Shown: positions 40,755-50,941, counted from the stretch's first letter. The stretch: 64,000 nucleotides of DNA from Nordella sp. HKS 07 (GCF_011046735.1 NZ_CP049258.1:3242001-3306000), one strand, 5' to 3'. Notes: generated by a model not told the origin, from the sequence alone. Program-made: numbers and translations.

Positions 40755-43575
40755 TGGAGACGAGATTCTGCAGCACGCGGCGCAGAAGCTTGCGGTCGGT
40801 ATTCACCGCCAGCGAAGACGGGACGACCGTCAGGCTGAGCCCGCGCTCGAGGGCGGCGGGCGCGAATTCGAGCTTGAGCGCCTTGAGCAGGTCATCGATC
40901 AGGAAGATGGTGGGTTCGGGCTTGAGCGCGCCGGCATCGAGACGCGATATGTCGAGCAGTGCCGACAATATGTCCTCGACGGCGCCCAGCGAGGCATCGA
41001 CATTGCGCACCAGTTCGCCGCTTTCGCCACGCACCTTGCGCTCGACCAGGCTGGCGGTGAAGAGGCGCGCCGCATTGAGCGGCTGCAGGATGTCGTGGCT
41101 CGCCGCCGCGATGAACTTGGTCTTGCCGAGATTGGCGGCCTCGGCCTCCGACTTGGCGCGCGCCAGTTCCGTATTGAGCCGGGTCAGCTCCGCCGTGCGC
41201 TCCTCGACGCGACGCTCCAGCGTCTCATTGGCGCGCTTCAGCGCCTCCGCCGCCTGCACCGACTGGGTGATGTCGGTGAAGGTCACCACATAACCACCGT
41301 CTTCCGGCATCCTGCTGGCATGAAGCTCGAGCACCACGCCGCGATGGCCGAGATTCTCGATCAAGGGTTCATGCGTCGCGGTGATCCGGCTCATCCGGTC
41401 GAGCCGCATCTGCGGCAGGCGGGCGGGCTCGACGGACTGGGCGCGCAACATCACATCGATCACTTCCTCGAGCGGCGTGCCGATGCGGCTCAGATCGGTG
41501 GGCAGCGCCAGCAGGCTGCAGAAGCGCTCGTTCCAGCAGACGAGCTTGCCTTCGCTGTCGAACACCGCGATGCCCTGGCCGACATTGTCGATCGCCGACT
41601 GCAGGATGTCGCGGTTGTATTGTATGGCGGCCGAAGCGTCGTCGAGAAGCTTCATGGCGCCGCGCGGATTTTTGGAGTGGCGCTCGAGCAGGAGCGCCAT
41701 CACCAGGCGTGAGGAGGCCGTGCCGACCGCGCTTGCCAAAAGATGTTCGGCGAGGCGCAGCATGCGGATATCGGCTTCCGCCTTGGGATCATGCGGAATC
41801 TGGCGATGTGCGGCGGCTTCGGCGAAGGCACGCGAGGTCCGCTCGGCGCCGAGATAGCGTGCCACGGTCGCCTCGACGTCGCCTACCGTCACCGCGGTGC
41901 GCCACAGGCGGAAGCCGGGTGCGGCGCCAAGGGGAATGTCGCGGGTGACGAAGACGGCCGCCTGCATCCGCTCGATCGGCGATGGTGCTCTGAGCAACGA
42001 CACCGCGACATAGACGGCGCTGTTGACGAGGAGGCTCCAGATGACGCCATGGGTCAGGGGGTCGAAGCCGAGATTGAACAGCATGCGCGGGCGGAACAGG
42101 CCGATGCCGAACGGTCCGTCGGTGATGAGGCTCCGGTCGATCCAGCCGGCATCGGCGAAAGAGGGAAGAAACAGCGTATAGGCCCAAAGTGCGAAGCCGG
42201 CGGTGACGCCGGCCATGGCGCCGCGGGCGGTGCCGCGCTTCCAGACGAGCCCGCCGAAAAAGGCCGGTGCGAACTGCGCCACCGCGGCGAAGGAGATGAG
42301 GCCGATCTGGGCCAGCGCCGCGGTCGAGCCGATCATGCGGTAGTAGCTGTAGGCGAGGAGCAGGATGACCGCGATGGCGATGCGCCTGATCGTGATCAGC
42401 ACCGATCCCATGTCGTGATGGATCTGCGCCCGCTCCATGCGCCGGCGCAGCATGATCGGCATCACCAGATTGTTGCAGACCATGATCGACAGCGCCACGG
42501 CTTCCACGATCACCATGGCCGTCGCCGCCGACAGGCCGCCCAGAAAGGCGATGAGTGCGAAGGTCGGGCTGCCGGCCAGCACCGGCAGCGCCAGGACGAA
42601 GGTATCGCCATCGGTGACGCCCGGCTTGAACAGAATGAGGCCGGCAATGGCGATCGGCACGACGAAGATGTTGATGGCGACGAGATAGAGCGGGAACAGC
42701 CAGGCGGCGCGCCTGATATCGCCGGAATTGGCATTCTCCACGACGGTGACGTGGAACTGGCGCGGCAGCAGCATGATGGCGATCATGGCGAGCAGCGTCT
42801 GGGTGAGCCAGGAGCCGCCGGCGAAGCCCTTGCTGAAGAGGGCGGCGATATCGGGCGTCTGGCGCACCTGATCGATGAGGGCGGCGGGGCCGCCCATCAT
42901 CACGAAGGTGATGAACAGGCCGGCCGCGACGAAGGCGAAGAGCTTGACCACCGATTCCACCGCGATCGCCATCATCAGCCCGTCCTGATGCTCGGTCGTG
43001 TCGATATGGCGGGTGCCGAACAGCATGGCGAAGGCGGCCATGGCGACGGTGACGAAGAAGGCGATGTCCTCGGTGATCGGCAGGAGAACGCCACCCGCCG
43101 TCGACCAGCCGGGCATCGCCATCATGGTTTCGAGGGCGAAGGACACCGCTTTGAGCTGTATGGAGATATAGGGGATGATGCCGACCGCGGCGATGAGGGC
43201 GACGATGGCGCCCAATATCTCGTTCTTGCCGTAGCGCGCCGACATGAAATCGGCGATCGAGGTGATGTTCTGGCGCTTCGAGATGTCGACGATCGTCTGC
43301 AGCAGTTTCCAGCCGACCACGAACACCAGAATGGGGCCGATATAGATGGGCAGGAAATCGAGGCCGGAGCGCGAGGCGACGCCGACGCTGCCGAAATAGG
43401 TCCAGGAGGTACAATAGACGCCGAGCGACAGCGCATAGATGAAGGGCCGCGGCGTTCCGGGCGCGCGCCCACGCGCCTGGCGGTCGCCGAAGCTTGCCAC
43501 CGCGAACAGCAGGCCGACATAAGCGAGGCCCACGAATAATACGGTCCAGCTATGGAACATCGGACCCCAGGTCAC
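40645..43575 (-). CDS. Sodium:solute symporter-like hybrid sensor histidine kinase, N-terminal part (frameshifted)
   Basis: About 945 meaningful residues before the frame breaks. Residues about 1-540 form a 12-13 helix SSSF/PutP-like module (SLGVYCTSWTYFGSVG, RYGKNEILGAIVALIAAVG), which probably senses rather than mainly transports. A PAS-type domain follows (NVGQGIAVFDSEGKLVCWNE), then a coiled coil and the phospho-acceptor AASHDILQPLNAARLF. The last ~30 residues after SGRV are out of frame. Start GTG 43575 or ATG 43560. Joined to the frame at 40026-40754 it gives a normal hybrid kinase of this class. Confidence 0.88.
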   Translation of the reverse strand: MTWGPMFHSWTVLFVGLAYVGLLFAVASFGDRQARGRAPGTPRPFIYALSLGVYCTSWTYFGSVGVASRSGLDFLPIYIGPILVFVVGWKLLQTIVDISKRQNITSIADFMSARYGKNEILGAIVALIAAVGIIPYISIQLKAVSFALETMMAMPGWSTAGGVLLPITEDIAFFVTVAMAAFAMLFGTRHIDTTEHQDGLMMAIAVESVVKLFAFVAAGLFITFVMMGGPAALIDQVRQTPDIAALFSKGFAGGSWLTQTLLAMIAIMLLPRQFHVTVVENANSGDIRRAAWLFPLYLVAINIFVVPIAIAGLILFKPGVTDGDTFVLALPVLAGSPTFALIAFLGGLSAATAMVIVEAVALSIMVCNNLVMPIMLRRRMERAQIHHDMGSVLITIRRIAIAVILLLAYSYYRMIGSTAALAQIGLISFAAVAQFAPAFFGGLVWKRGTARGAMAGVTAGFALWAYTLFLPSFADAGWIDRSLITDGPFGIGLFRPRMLFNLGFDPLTHGVIWSLLVNSAVYVAVSLLRAPSPIERMQAAVFVTRDIPLGAAPGFRLWRTAVTVGDVEATVARYLGAERTSRAFAEAAAHRQIPHDPKAEADIRMLRLAEHLLASAVGTASSRLVMALLLERHSKNPRGAMKLLDDASAAIQYNRDILQSAIDNVGQGIAVFDSEGKLVCWNERFCSLLALPTDLSRIGTPLEEVIDVMLRAQSVEPARLPQMRLDRMSRITATHEPLIENLGHRGVVLELHASRMPEDGGYVVTFTDITQSVQAAEALKRANETLERRVEERTAELTRLNTELARAKSEAEAANLGKTKFIAAASHDILQPLNAARLFTASLVERKVRGESGELVRNVDASLGAVEDILSALLDISRLDAGALKPEPTIFLIDDLLKALKLEFAPAALERGLSLTVVPSSLAVNTDRKLLRRVLQNLVSNAIKYTRSGRVPDGLPPHRGRLADRSARFRARHRRA

Positions 43576-43592
43576 TTTTGCCGCACTTTAGA

Positions 43593-43690
43593 GCATGATC
43601 CGGAAAAGTGCGAAGCGGTTTTCCGGAAAGATCATGCGCAAACAAGAAGATGAAGCGTGATGGGGACTCGTCCTAAAGCCATCACGCTTT
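43593..43690. repeat. Palindromic intergenic repeat (type D2)
   Basis: GCATGATCCGGAAAA...TTTTCCGGAAAGATCATGC palindrome at 43593-43637 with the same downstream tail (AAACAAGAAGAT...CCTAAAGCCATCAC) as the copy at 6780. A further inverted repeat GGCGAAGTG-GAAT-CACTTCGCC follows near 43702-43723. Lies upstream of the kinase gene in the divergent gap towards mscL. Confidence 0.75.
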
Positions 43691-43900
43691 TGCGCGCATC
43701 CCGGCGAAGTGGAATCACTTCGCCGAAAAGGATTCGCGCCAAATCAATATGTTGGAGCAAATCCTCATCGCCAAAGTCTGCAACTTTAGCGGGATATGCT
43801 CTGGCTATATGCGGCCATGGCTTTCAACCAATGTGTGACTGAGGTACAAATTCTTCGTTTGGGGGCCGGGGCAACCGGCGTTTCATGAAAGGCAAGTGGG

Positions 43901-44335
43901 ATGAGCATGTGGCAGGAATTCAAGAGTTTCGCCCTCAAGGGCAACGCCTTTGATCTGGCGGTGGGCGTGATCATCGGCGCCGCCTTCAGCAAGATCGTGT
44001 CGTCGATCGTTGATGACCTGATCATGCCGATCATCGGGGCCTTCGGCAGCCTTGATTTCAACAACTACTTCTTCGGCCTGTCCTCGAAAGTGAACGCGAC
44101 CACCTTGGCGGCCGCCAAGGATCAGGGCCCGGTCCTCGCCTATGGCAGCTTCCTGACCGCTCTGGTCAACTTCCTGATCGTCGCCTTCATCCTGTTCCAG
44201 CTGGTGAAGGTCTCGAACCGGGTGCGCAAGGCCGAGCAGGCCGCGCCGCCGCCGGCGCCCACGCCCACCGAGAAGCTCCTGGGCGAGATCCGCGACGCGC
44301 TGGTGAACAACCCGCAGGCGGCGAAGAAGAAATAG
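43901..44335 (+). CDS. mscL: Large-conductance mechanosensitive channel
   Basis: 144 aa, normal for MscL. The N-terminal amphipathic helix and first membrane helix are clear ([40 protein letters not shown] in outline, with the pore-lining small residues). The second helix is [23 protein letters not shown], and the C-terminal bundle helix ends with lysines. It opens on membrane tension to release solutes on osmotic downshift. Ended by a strong terminator. Confidence 0.97.
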   Translation: MSMWQEFKSFALKGNAFDLAVGVIIGAAFSKIVSSIVDDLIMPIIGAFGSLDFNNYFFGLSSKVNATTLAAAKDQGPVLAYGSFLTALVNFLIVAFILFQLVKVSNRVRKAEQAAPPPAPTPTEKLLGEIRDALVNNPQAAKKK

Positions 44336-44359
44336 ATTCCACAGACAATCCCTCCCGGG

Positions 44360-44389
44360 ACCCGGGTGCTCGTCACCCGGGTTCTTTTT
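44360..44389 (+). terminator. Rho-independent terminator of mscL
   Basis: Stem ACCCGGGTG/CACCCGGGT (44360-44368 with 44374-44382), five-base loop, then TCTTTTT. Confidence 0.9.
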
Positions 44390-44407
44390 GGTCGAGACAC
44401 ATTTCGT

Positions 44408-45608
44408 ATGACCCCGCATTCCGCCGGCGCGCTTCTCTCCTCCATCACACCTGCCAGCCGCGACGAGCCCGATTCAGGCATCATGGCGGCGGTCAATCAC
44501 GGCATCGGACGGCCCGGCGTCATTCCGCTCTGGTCGGGCGAAGGCAATGTGCCGACGCCGGAAGCCTTCTGCCGTCCGGCGATCGAGAGCCTGCTCAGGG
44601 GCGAGACCTTCTATACCTGGCAACGTGGCATCCCGCCCTTGCGCGAAGCCTTGGCGCGTTACCACACGCGCCATTATGGCCGGGTATTCGAGGCGGAGAC
44701 CTTCTTCGTCACCGGTGGCGGCATGCAGGCGATCCAGACCATCCTGCAAATGATCGCCGCCGCAGGTGACGAGATCATTCTGCCCACCCCCGCCTGGCCG
44801 AATTATGCCGGTCCCATGCGGCTCGCGGGCGCCAGGCCCGTCGAGGTGGCGCTCGATTTCGCCAATGGCCGCTGGCATCTCGATCTCGACAGGCTCTTCG
44901 CGGCGATCACACCGCGCAGCAAGGCGATCGTGCTCAATTCGCCGTCCAATCCGGTGGGCTGGACGGCGAGCCTCGATGAGCTGAAGGCGGTGCGCGATGA
45001 ATGCCGCAAGCGCGGACTGTGGATCGTCGGCGACGAGGTCTATGCGCGGTTCTATTATGGCGCGAAGGGCGAGACCCGGGCGCCCTCCTTCCTCGATATT
45101 TGCGACACCGAGGAGCGGCTCCTGCTCGCCAACACCTTCTCCAAGAATTGGGCAATGACCGGTTGGCGGGTCGGCTGGCTGCAGGCGCCGAAAGCGGTAG
45201 GGCCCGCCATCGAGCGCATCATCCAATACAACACCTCGGGCACGGCCGCCTTTCTGCAGCAGGGCTGCGCCGTGGCGCTCGACGAGGGCGAGGATCATCG
45301 CCGCGCAGGTGGCGAAGGCGCGCTCCAATCGCGATCTCGTGGCCGCCGCCTTGCGCCAGCATCCGCAGATCCGCTTCGAGCTGCCCAGGGGCGCCTTCTA
45401 TATGTTCTTCGCGCTCGACGGCATGACGGACTCGCTCGCCACCACTTTTCGCATTATCGACGAGGCCGGCATCGGCCTGGCGCCCGGCGGCACCTTCGGA
45501 CCGGGTGGCGAGGGATTTTTGCGCATGTGTTTCCTGCGCGATCCCGCGAAGCTCGCCGAAGCGATGGACCGCTTCGGCACATGGCTGAAAACATCGAAGC
45601 CGGTTTGA
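44408..45608 (+). pseudogene. Class I/II pyridoxal-phosphate aminotransferase, interrupted by a frameshift
   Basis: From ATG 44408 the protein reads as an aspartate-aminotransferase-fold enzyme: GEGNVPTPEAF, FVTGGGMQAIQTILQM, ILPTPAWPNYAGPMRLAGA, VLNSPSNPVGWTAS, VGDEVYARFYY and the PLP lysine in ANTFSKNWAMTGWRVGWL. The frame is lost after CAVALDEGED (about 45285-45305). The C-terminus continues in another frame (VAKARSNRDLVAAALRQHP ... GTFGPGGEGFLRMCF, ending 45608). Whole length about 398 aa if repaired. Alone downstream of mscL. Whether it is truly inactive or an assembly error cannot be decided here. Confidence 0.82.
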
Positions 45609-45762
45609 TCCATAATTCTGCAGGAGCGAATGGGGATTAGCAGGTGACCACGCATGGTCAGGGTGAACAGACCTTTGGGGCGCTGTCGGCTTCCAGACCG
45701 AAAGTTAGCGCAGCAATGGAAGGTTCATCGGACTTCGGGATTGCGATTCGGCTTAAGTCTCT

Positions 45763-45866
45763 TATGGGTCAGATTCGGACTTCATGATCATGTTCGCTGC
45801 AGGGCAGCTTTCCCCTCAAAACCAGGCATCGCATTTGGTAGCTGGGATGTCGCCTTAGGGCCATGA
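45763..45866. repeat. Dispersed repeat A, copy 1
   Basis: Starts at TATGGGTCAGATTCGGACTT and ends GTCGCCTTAGGGCCA. Other copies at about 49947, 51044, 51864 and 62411. Here it lies in the 333 bp gap between the aminotransferase and the first cyclase; the rest of the gap holds nothing recognised. Confidence 0.8.
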
Positions 45867-45941
45867 GCTGACCTTCAAATCTAACCTCCTACAAGACGAT
45901 GCTCGGACAACCGGCGACTGTAGTGCTAATCCTGCGTGCCG

Positions 45942-47834
45942 CTATTTTTGCAGACCCGCCCCACGCTGCCCCAAACGCTCCTCGGCAGCGGCGACCATCT
46001 CTCTGAAGCGTGCGTCATCGCGAAGCGGATCAAGGTCAGGATCAGCCTTGCCGTGTTTGAGGAAGCCAGCGGCGATCTTTGCGAAGACGGGGCCCAGAAA
46101 CTCGATCGCCGAGTCCGTGTCGTTCAAATATACTGTGAGGGCACAAGCAAAATTGTAGCGCCTACTTAAATTGTCGGGCTCAATCAGCAATACGCGGTCC
46201 ATTCGCTCCTTTGCGCGCTCGGCCTCACCAAGCGCAGCTAGAGCATATGCGCTGTAGCTCACTACCGCGCCATTGTTCTGATCCCGCGCCAACACCTTTT
46301 CGGCACGCGTGAGCGCAATATGCGCCGCGCGCCGGACACCTTCGGCGTCTCCGATGGAGTTATAGGAGCTGATCAGCATGGCCACAGAATTGATATCAGA
46401 CTCCATAAGCCGCACTGCTCTTTCCCAATAGGGAATAGAGTCCCCAATTCGATGCTGTCTATAGTTCAATAGGCCAGCCGATCTGTTGACCTCGTAAGAT
46501 TCGGGATCCAGGCGAAGAGCGATCGCTATCTCGACCGATGCTTCATCCGTTCGGCCCTCTTCGGCCAAGATTCTGGCTTTTACGGCATGAGCTTCAGGCA
46601 GATTGGGCTCAAGCACAAGTGCCCGCTCTGCAGCCGCCAAACCGTCATCACCGCTTCCTCCTCTTGTGTTGCGCAATTTCGTTTGCCCCAGCGCCATAAG
46701 CGTCCAGGCGAGGGTATAGTTTGGGTCAATTCCCGTGGCCCTGCGACAGAGGCGGATAATCGCTTCCGCCGACTTCTCGTCACCTTCATTGTCGACGATA
46801 TAGCTCTGGCGTGCCATTAAATAGAGATTGTAGGCCTCGACATTGTCCGTTCCGCGTTGCCCGATGGCCTTCTTTTCTTCAGGCAACAGTTTGAGCTGCA
46901 ATGCATTCACAATAGCCTCGGATATCTCGTCCTGAAGCGAGAAGATGTTGTTGAGTTCTCGGTCAAACCGCTCTGCCCAGATGTGTCCACCGCTCCTTCC
47001 ATCAACCAGCTGCGCGGTAATCCTTACCCGGCCACCCGCCTTGCGCACGCTGCCCTGCAAAATATTGCTGACCTTGAGTTGTCTCGCGATCTGTGGAACG
47101 TCCTCGCTCTTACCCTTGAACGTGAGCGCCGTATTGCGCGCGATAACGAAGAGTGCCGAAACCTTGCTTAGGTCCGTAGTGATGTCTTCGGTTATCCCAT
47201 CGGCAAAATATTCTTGCTGGGGATCGTCGCTCATATTGGTGAACGGGAGAACGGCGACCGAGGGTTTGTCGGTCGGAGCCACCGCTGCCGCGCGGGCGAT
47301 TTGTGGCGTGCCGACGACGCGGTAGAGCCGCACCGGCTCCTGGATGTTTTTCAGGTTCTGGGCACCGACGTCCTCAAAGCTCGATTTGATCTTGTTCTTG
47401 ACCTGATCGTAGGCAGTACCAGCTACGAGGATGCCCCCTGGATCCGCCATCTGCTCCAGCCTGGCCGCTATATTGACCCCATCGCCGTAGAGATCGTTGC
47501 CTTCGACCATAACGTCACCGAGATTGATGCCGATGCGCAGGACAATACGGCTATCTTCTGGCAAGTCGGCGGATGCGCTCGCCATCTCCTGCTGCAGGTC
47601 GATGGCGCATTGCACGGCATCGACCGCACTGCCGAACTGGACCAGCACGCCATCGCCGGCAACCTTGAAGACCCGTCCCTGATGGCGCGTGACCAAGGGT
47701 TCCAACACTTTCTTGCGGCGGTCCTTGAGCACGGCAAGCGTGGCGGTCTCGTCCCGCTCCATCAACCGGCTAAAGCCGACGACGTCAGCGGCGAGGATGA
47801 CGGCAAGGCGCCGTTGGACGCGTTCTTCGGCCAT
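45942..47834 (-). CDS. Class III adenylate/guanylate cyclase with TolB-like and TPR domains (copy 1)
   Basis: 630 aa. The N-terminal cyclase domain has metal aspartates D17 (ILAADVVGFSR) and D61 (VAGDGVLVQFGS), and the transition-state segment LYGDGVNIAARLEQMADPGG. A TolB-like N-terminal region follows (SVAVLPFTNMSDDPQQEYFADG, VRITAQLVDGRSGGHIWAERF), then five or six TPR-like helices to the C-terminus. Makes cAMP (or cGMP) and probably senses through the C-terminal part. One of three paralogues in 8 kb, all on this strand, with dispersed repeats between them. Confidence 0.93.
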   Translation of the reverse strand: MAEERVQRRLAVILAADVVGFSRLMERDETATLAVLKDRRKKVLEPLVTRHQGRVFKVAGDGVLVQFGSAVDAVQCAIDLQQEMASASADLPEDSRIVLRIGINLGDVMVEGNDLYGDGVNIAARLEQMADPGGILVAGTAYDQVKNKIKSSFEDVGAQNLKNIQEPVRLYRVVGTPQIARAAAVAPTDKPSVAVLPFTNMSDDPQQEYFADGITEDITTDLSKVSALFVIARNTALTFKGKSEDVPQIARQLKVSNILQGSVRKAGGRVRITAQLVDGRSGGHIWAERFDRELNNIFSLQDEISEAIVNALQLKLLPEEKKAIGQRGTDNVEAYNLYLMARQSYIVDNEGDEKSAEAIIRLCRRATGIDPNYTLAWTLMALGQTKLRNTRGGSGDDGLAAAERALVLEPNLPEAHAVKARILAEEGRTDEASVEIAIALRLDPESYEVNRSAGLLNYRQHRIGDSIPYWERAVRLMESDINSVAMLISSYNSIGDAEGVRRAAHIALTRAEKVLARDQNNGAVVSYSAYALAALGEAERAKERMDRVLLIEPDNLSRRYNFACALTVYLNDTDSAIEFLGPVFAKIAAGFLKHGKADPDLDPLRDDARFREMVAAAEERLGQRGAGLQK

Positions 47835-47916
47835 GCGGAGCGATTCGTCCTCGGAACTCGCAGTGGCCCAGATTGTATGGGTACCCCGTCGTGGAGTCTA
47901 TCAGGGCGGACTTCCG

Positions 47917-48033
47917 GTTTGGGTCATAAGCGACCGGGCTGAGCGAGCAGTAAGTCCAACCATGTCCGCTATTCCCCGATAGCGGCCAAATTCCGCAGCG
48001 CAGCGAAATGACGCGATGGGCCAGGAGCAACCG
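47917..48033. repeat. Dispersed repeat B, copy 1
   Basis: Begins GTTTGGGTCATAAGCGACC and ends ACGCGATGGGCCAGGAGC. Other copies at 56391 and 61457. Its left flank shares GGAGTCTATCA with repeat A copy 2. It fills most of the 280 bp gap upstream of cyclase copy 1. Confidence 0.75.
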
Positions 48034-48114
48034 AGGCCGTTAGTACGGGCGGACTCACGATTTCAAATTTTCAATTGCAGTGTGAAGAGTTGCGGACCGA
48101 GCGAAGGCTCATCC

Positions 48115-49863
48115 TCATATCGGCAGCCCCGCCTTGCGATAGCCATCTAGCCAATGGTCGCGGTCTTCCTGCCGCTTGTACATTCCAACCTGAGCGGCCA
48201 CGGATTCGGCAAAATTGAATTCATGCGGTCGCTCAGTTTCGAAGCGTCGCAAGGCCGCGCGCGATTCATCCATGCGACCGAGCTGCGCATGACAGGCTGC
48301 CGCCACTAGCCACATGCCAGCCGGCGGCCGGCGCCACTGCTTGAACTCGTCGATCGCCGCCGCGTACTGGTGGGACGCGTAGTAGGCTTCGATCAATGGT
48401 TCGCGGCCTGCATCGAAGGAGCGGGGATCCAGGCGCCGCGCCCTCAAGAGCCATTCGATTCCGAGCTGCGCATCGCCGAGAAAGTTGGCGACTGTACCAC
48501 GCATGCCGACAGCGTGCCGATCGTTCGGATTGAGCATCACCCCCCTCGCGGCATGACTCTCGGCAAGCTCGAGCTCTCCCGCCATAATGTACACAAATGC
48601 TGCAATCTCGTGCGCGGTTGCGTCGTCGTCGTCCAGCGCTAGCGCGCGCTCGGCGTGTTTGCGCGCGTGTTGCAAAACCTTGTCGTTCCTTATCCCCGTC
48701 AGAAAGACGTTGTAAGCGTACTGATAGGCGATATTGGCGTGGGCACGCGCACAATCGGGATCGATGGCAAGCGCCTGCTCGAACATGGCCAAAGCCTGTG
48801 GATTACCCGTGGCATCACCGTGACTCACGTGCCACTCTCCGCGCAACACGAAATCGTACGCGCTGAGGTGATCGGTCGGTTTGCGTCTCTTACGCTCTAT
48901 CTGCGCCTCGCCGAGCATTCGGGGCAATCCCGACACGATCGCTCGTGTAATCTCTTCCTGCACCGCAAAAATGTCGTCGAGAGCGCGGTCGTAACGCTCC
49001 GCCCACAAATGGGTGCCAGTTTCGCACTCGAGCAGCTGCGCCGTGATGCGCACGCGGTCGCCTGCCCGGCGAACGCTGCCCTCGACGACGTAGTGCACGC
49101 CCAGCTCTTGCCCGATCCGTCGCATATCGACGGCCTTGCCCCGGTATTGAAATGAGGAGTTACGCGCAATGACGAATAGCGAATGGAAGCGCGATAACTC
49201 GGTGATGATGTCTTCCGTGATACCGTCGCTGAAGTACTCCTGATCCGGATCGCTGCTCATGTTGACGAAAGGTAATACTGCAATCGAAGGCTTCTCCGGC
49301 GAAGGCGCCTGCTGTGTCGCGGGCGCTCGGCCCCGCTCACCCCCGCTCCGATAAATGCGGACCGGTTCGGTCATGTTCTTCAGCGTTTGCTCGCCTGCGT
49401 CCTCGAATACGAGGTCAAGCTTGCGGCGCACCTCGTCATGCACCTTGCCGGTAACGCAGATGCCGCCCGGGTCCGCCAGCTTCTCCAGACGCGCCGCTAT
49501 ATTGACGCCGTCGCCGTAGAGATCACCGCCCTCGACCATCACATCGCCAAGATTGATGCCAATGCGCAGCAAAATTCGCCGCTCCTCAGGTAGACCGTCG
49601 CTCGCTGCCGCCATTCGCTTGTGTAGCTCCACTGCGCAGGCAACCGCGTTGACGGCACTAGCAAATTCCACCAGCACCCCATCGCCCATCAGCTTAACGA
49701 TACGACCGTGATGCGCCGCCACCAGGGGATCGAGAATGTCCTTCCGCCGCTCCTTCAACGCCGCCAGCGTGCCCGCCTCGTCTTGCTCCATGAGCCGGCT
49801 GTAGCCGGCCACGTCCGCAGACAGAATGGCGGCAAGTCGGCGCTGAACTTGTCCTTCGGCCAT
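48115..49863 (-). CDS. Class III adenylate/guanylate cyclase with TolB-like and TPR domains (copy 2)
   Basis: 582 aa. Same order as copy 1: cyclase domain with D17 (ILSADVAGYSR) and D61 (LMGDGVLVEFAS), LYGDGVNIAARLEKLADPGG, TolB-like region (SIAVLPFVNMSSDPDQEYFSDG), then a TPR-like C-terminus that diverges strongly from copy 1 (FVLRGEWHVSHGDATGNPQ, AAIDEFKQWRRPPAG). All catalytic positions are kept, so it should be active. The divergence of the C-termini suggests that the paralogues respond to different signals. Confidence 0.93.
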   Translation of the reverse strand: MAEGQVQRRLAAILSADVAGYSRLMEQDEAGTLAALKERRKDILDPLVAAHHGRIVKLMGDGVLVEFASAVNAVACAVELHKRMAAASDGLPEERRILLRIGINLGDVMVEGGDLYGDGVNIAARLEKLADPGGICVTGKVHDEVRRKLDLVFEDAGEQTLKNMTEPVRIYRSGGERGRAPATQQAPSPEKPSIAVLPFVNMSSDPDQEYFSDGITEDIITELSRFHSLFVIARNSSFQYRGKAVDMRRIGQELGVHYVVEGSVRRAGDRVRITAQLLECETGTHLWAERYDRALDDIFAVQEEITRAIVSGLPRMLGEAQIERKRRKPTDHLSAYDFVLRGEWHVSHGDATGNPQALAMFEQALAIDPDCARAHANIAYQYAYNVFLTGIRNDKVLQHARKHAERALALDDDDATAHEIAAFVYIMAGELELAESHAARGVMLNPNDRHAVGMRGTVANFLGDAQLGIEWLLRARRLDPRSFDAGREPLIEAYYASHQYAAAIDEFKQWRRPPAGMWLVAAACHAQLGRMDESRAALRRFETERPHEFNFAESVAAQVGMYKRQEDRDHWLDGYRKAGLPI

Positions 49864-49946
49864 AGGGATGATCGCTTTCGCAGATGATCCTACCCGGTGG
49901 GATTGTAAGAGGGGCCTGACAGGGAGTCTATCACGCCCACTTCCGC

Positions 49947-50050
49947 TGTGGGTCAGATTCGGACTTCATGACCATGTCCGCTGCACGGCAGCTTTCCCCT
50001 CAAAACCGGACATCGCAATTGGTAGCTGGGATGACGCCCTGGGGCCAGAA
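49947..50050. repeat. Dispersed repeat A, copy 2
   Basis: TGTGGGTCAGATTCGGACTT to CGCCCTGGGGCCA, in the gap upstream of cyclase copy 2. Nearly identical in its central part (GCAGCTTTCCCCTCAAAACC) to copies 1 and 4. Confidence 0.8.
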
Positions 50051-50119
50051 GCTGCCATTCACAGGTTCGCTCGCTTGTCGCCTAGAGGAGCGTGGCTTCG
50101 GTTGGTGTAGCCTACTGGA

Positions 50120-50941
50120 TTAGGGCTGAATCCGCACCCACGCTCCGATCTCAGCGCGACCGACAACGATGCCTCCGCCGGCCGCTACCTCCTGGACAAT
50201 GCGGTCGGCGAGAGTGTCGCTAGCGATTTCGGCCGAGGTAGCCACACCTTGCCGCTCCATCGTTGGCGCCAGCACGATGGCGAGATCGGCAACTGCCCGC
50301 AACCACTCCGCGGCGGTGTTGGCATCGCCGATGACGGTCTGCATCCGCATAGTCGGCGGGGGAAGGCCGGCGCCCACGAAGGCGCGGTGCAGCTTCGCGC
50401 TCATATTCGTGCTCGTGTTAGCGCGATCGAAAGACTGGATGATCCACCGGCAAGAGCGGTCATAGGTCGGCGCCACTGGATCGGAGCGTACGAAGCTCCA
50501 ATCCGGCTCGTGAAAGACGATGATGCCTCCGGGACGCAGCTGCTTGGCGAGCCGGTGCAGCATCTCGCTCGCGTCGGCTTGGAACAGCAGGACATAGCGG
50601 CCGACGATGGCATCGAACGGCCGTCCGAAGGTCATCTCGGCCGGATTGCCCTCGTGGAAAGACACCTGTCGAAGCGCACGGGCCACCGCCGCGTCGCTTG
50701 CCCTCGCCACGGCGGTTGGCGACAAGTCGGTTCCGATCACTTCTCCAGACGGTCCGACCAGCTCCGCCGCAAGGAAGGCAACGACGCCGGTCCCGCTGCC
50801 GACGTCGAGCACCCGCATGCCCGGTGCGATGCCGGCAGCTAGGAAGTAATCCCGTGTCGATGGTCCGATCAGGCGTTCCTGGCGAGCCAAGCGTTCCAGC
50901 TCGAATGCCGAATGGCCGAGCACGTAGGCTGGATTTGTCAT
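50120..50941 (-). CDS. SAM-dependent methyltransferase (class I)
   Basis: 273 aa. Rossmann methyltransferase motifs: motif I VLDVGSGTGVVAF, acidic loop VIGTDLSP, motif near FDAIVGRYVLLFQADASEML and the post-motif LRPGGIIVFHEPDWSF. Resembles small-molecule methyltransferases of the type 11/25 group. The substrate is unknown. Stand-alone gene between two repeat-A copies, divergent from the acetyltransferase across 288 bp. Confidence 0.9.
   Translation of the reverse strand: MTNPAYVLGHSAFELERLARQERLIGPSTRDYFLAAGIAPGMRVLDVGSGTGVVAFLAAELVGPSGEVIGTDLSPTAVARASDAAVARALRQVSFHEGNPAEMTFGRPFDAIVGRYVLLFQADASEMLHRLAKQLRPGGIIVFHEPDWSFVRSDPVAPTYDRSCRWIIQSFDRANTSTNMSAKLHRAFVGAGLPPPTMRMQTVIGDANTAAEWLRAVADLAIVLAPTMERQGVATSAEIASDTLADRIVQEVAAGGGIVVGRAEIGAWVRIQP

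Noticed and set aside
41743-43539. 598-codon plus-strand frame
   Set aside because: Antisense of the symporter-kinase; low-complexity Asp/Gly/His/Arg composition typical of shadow frames.
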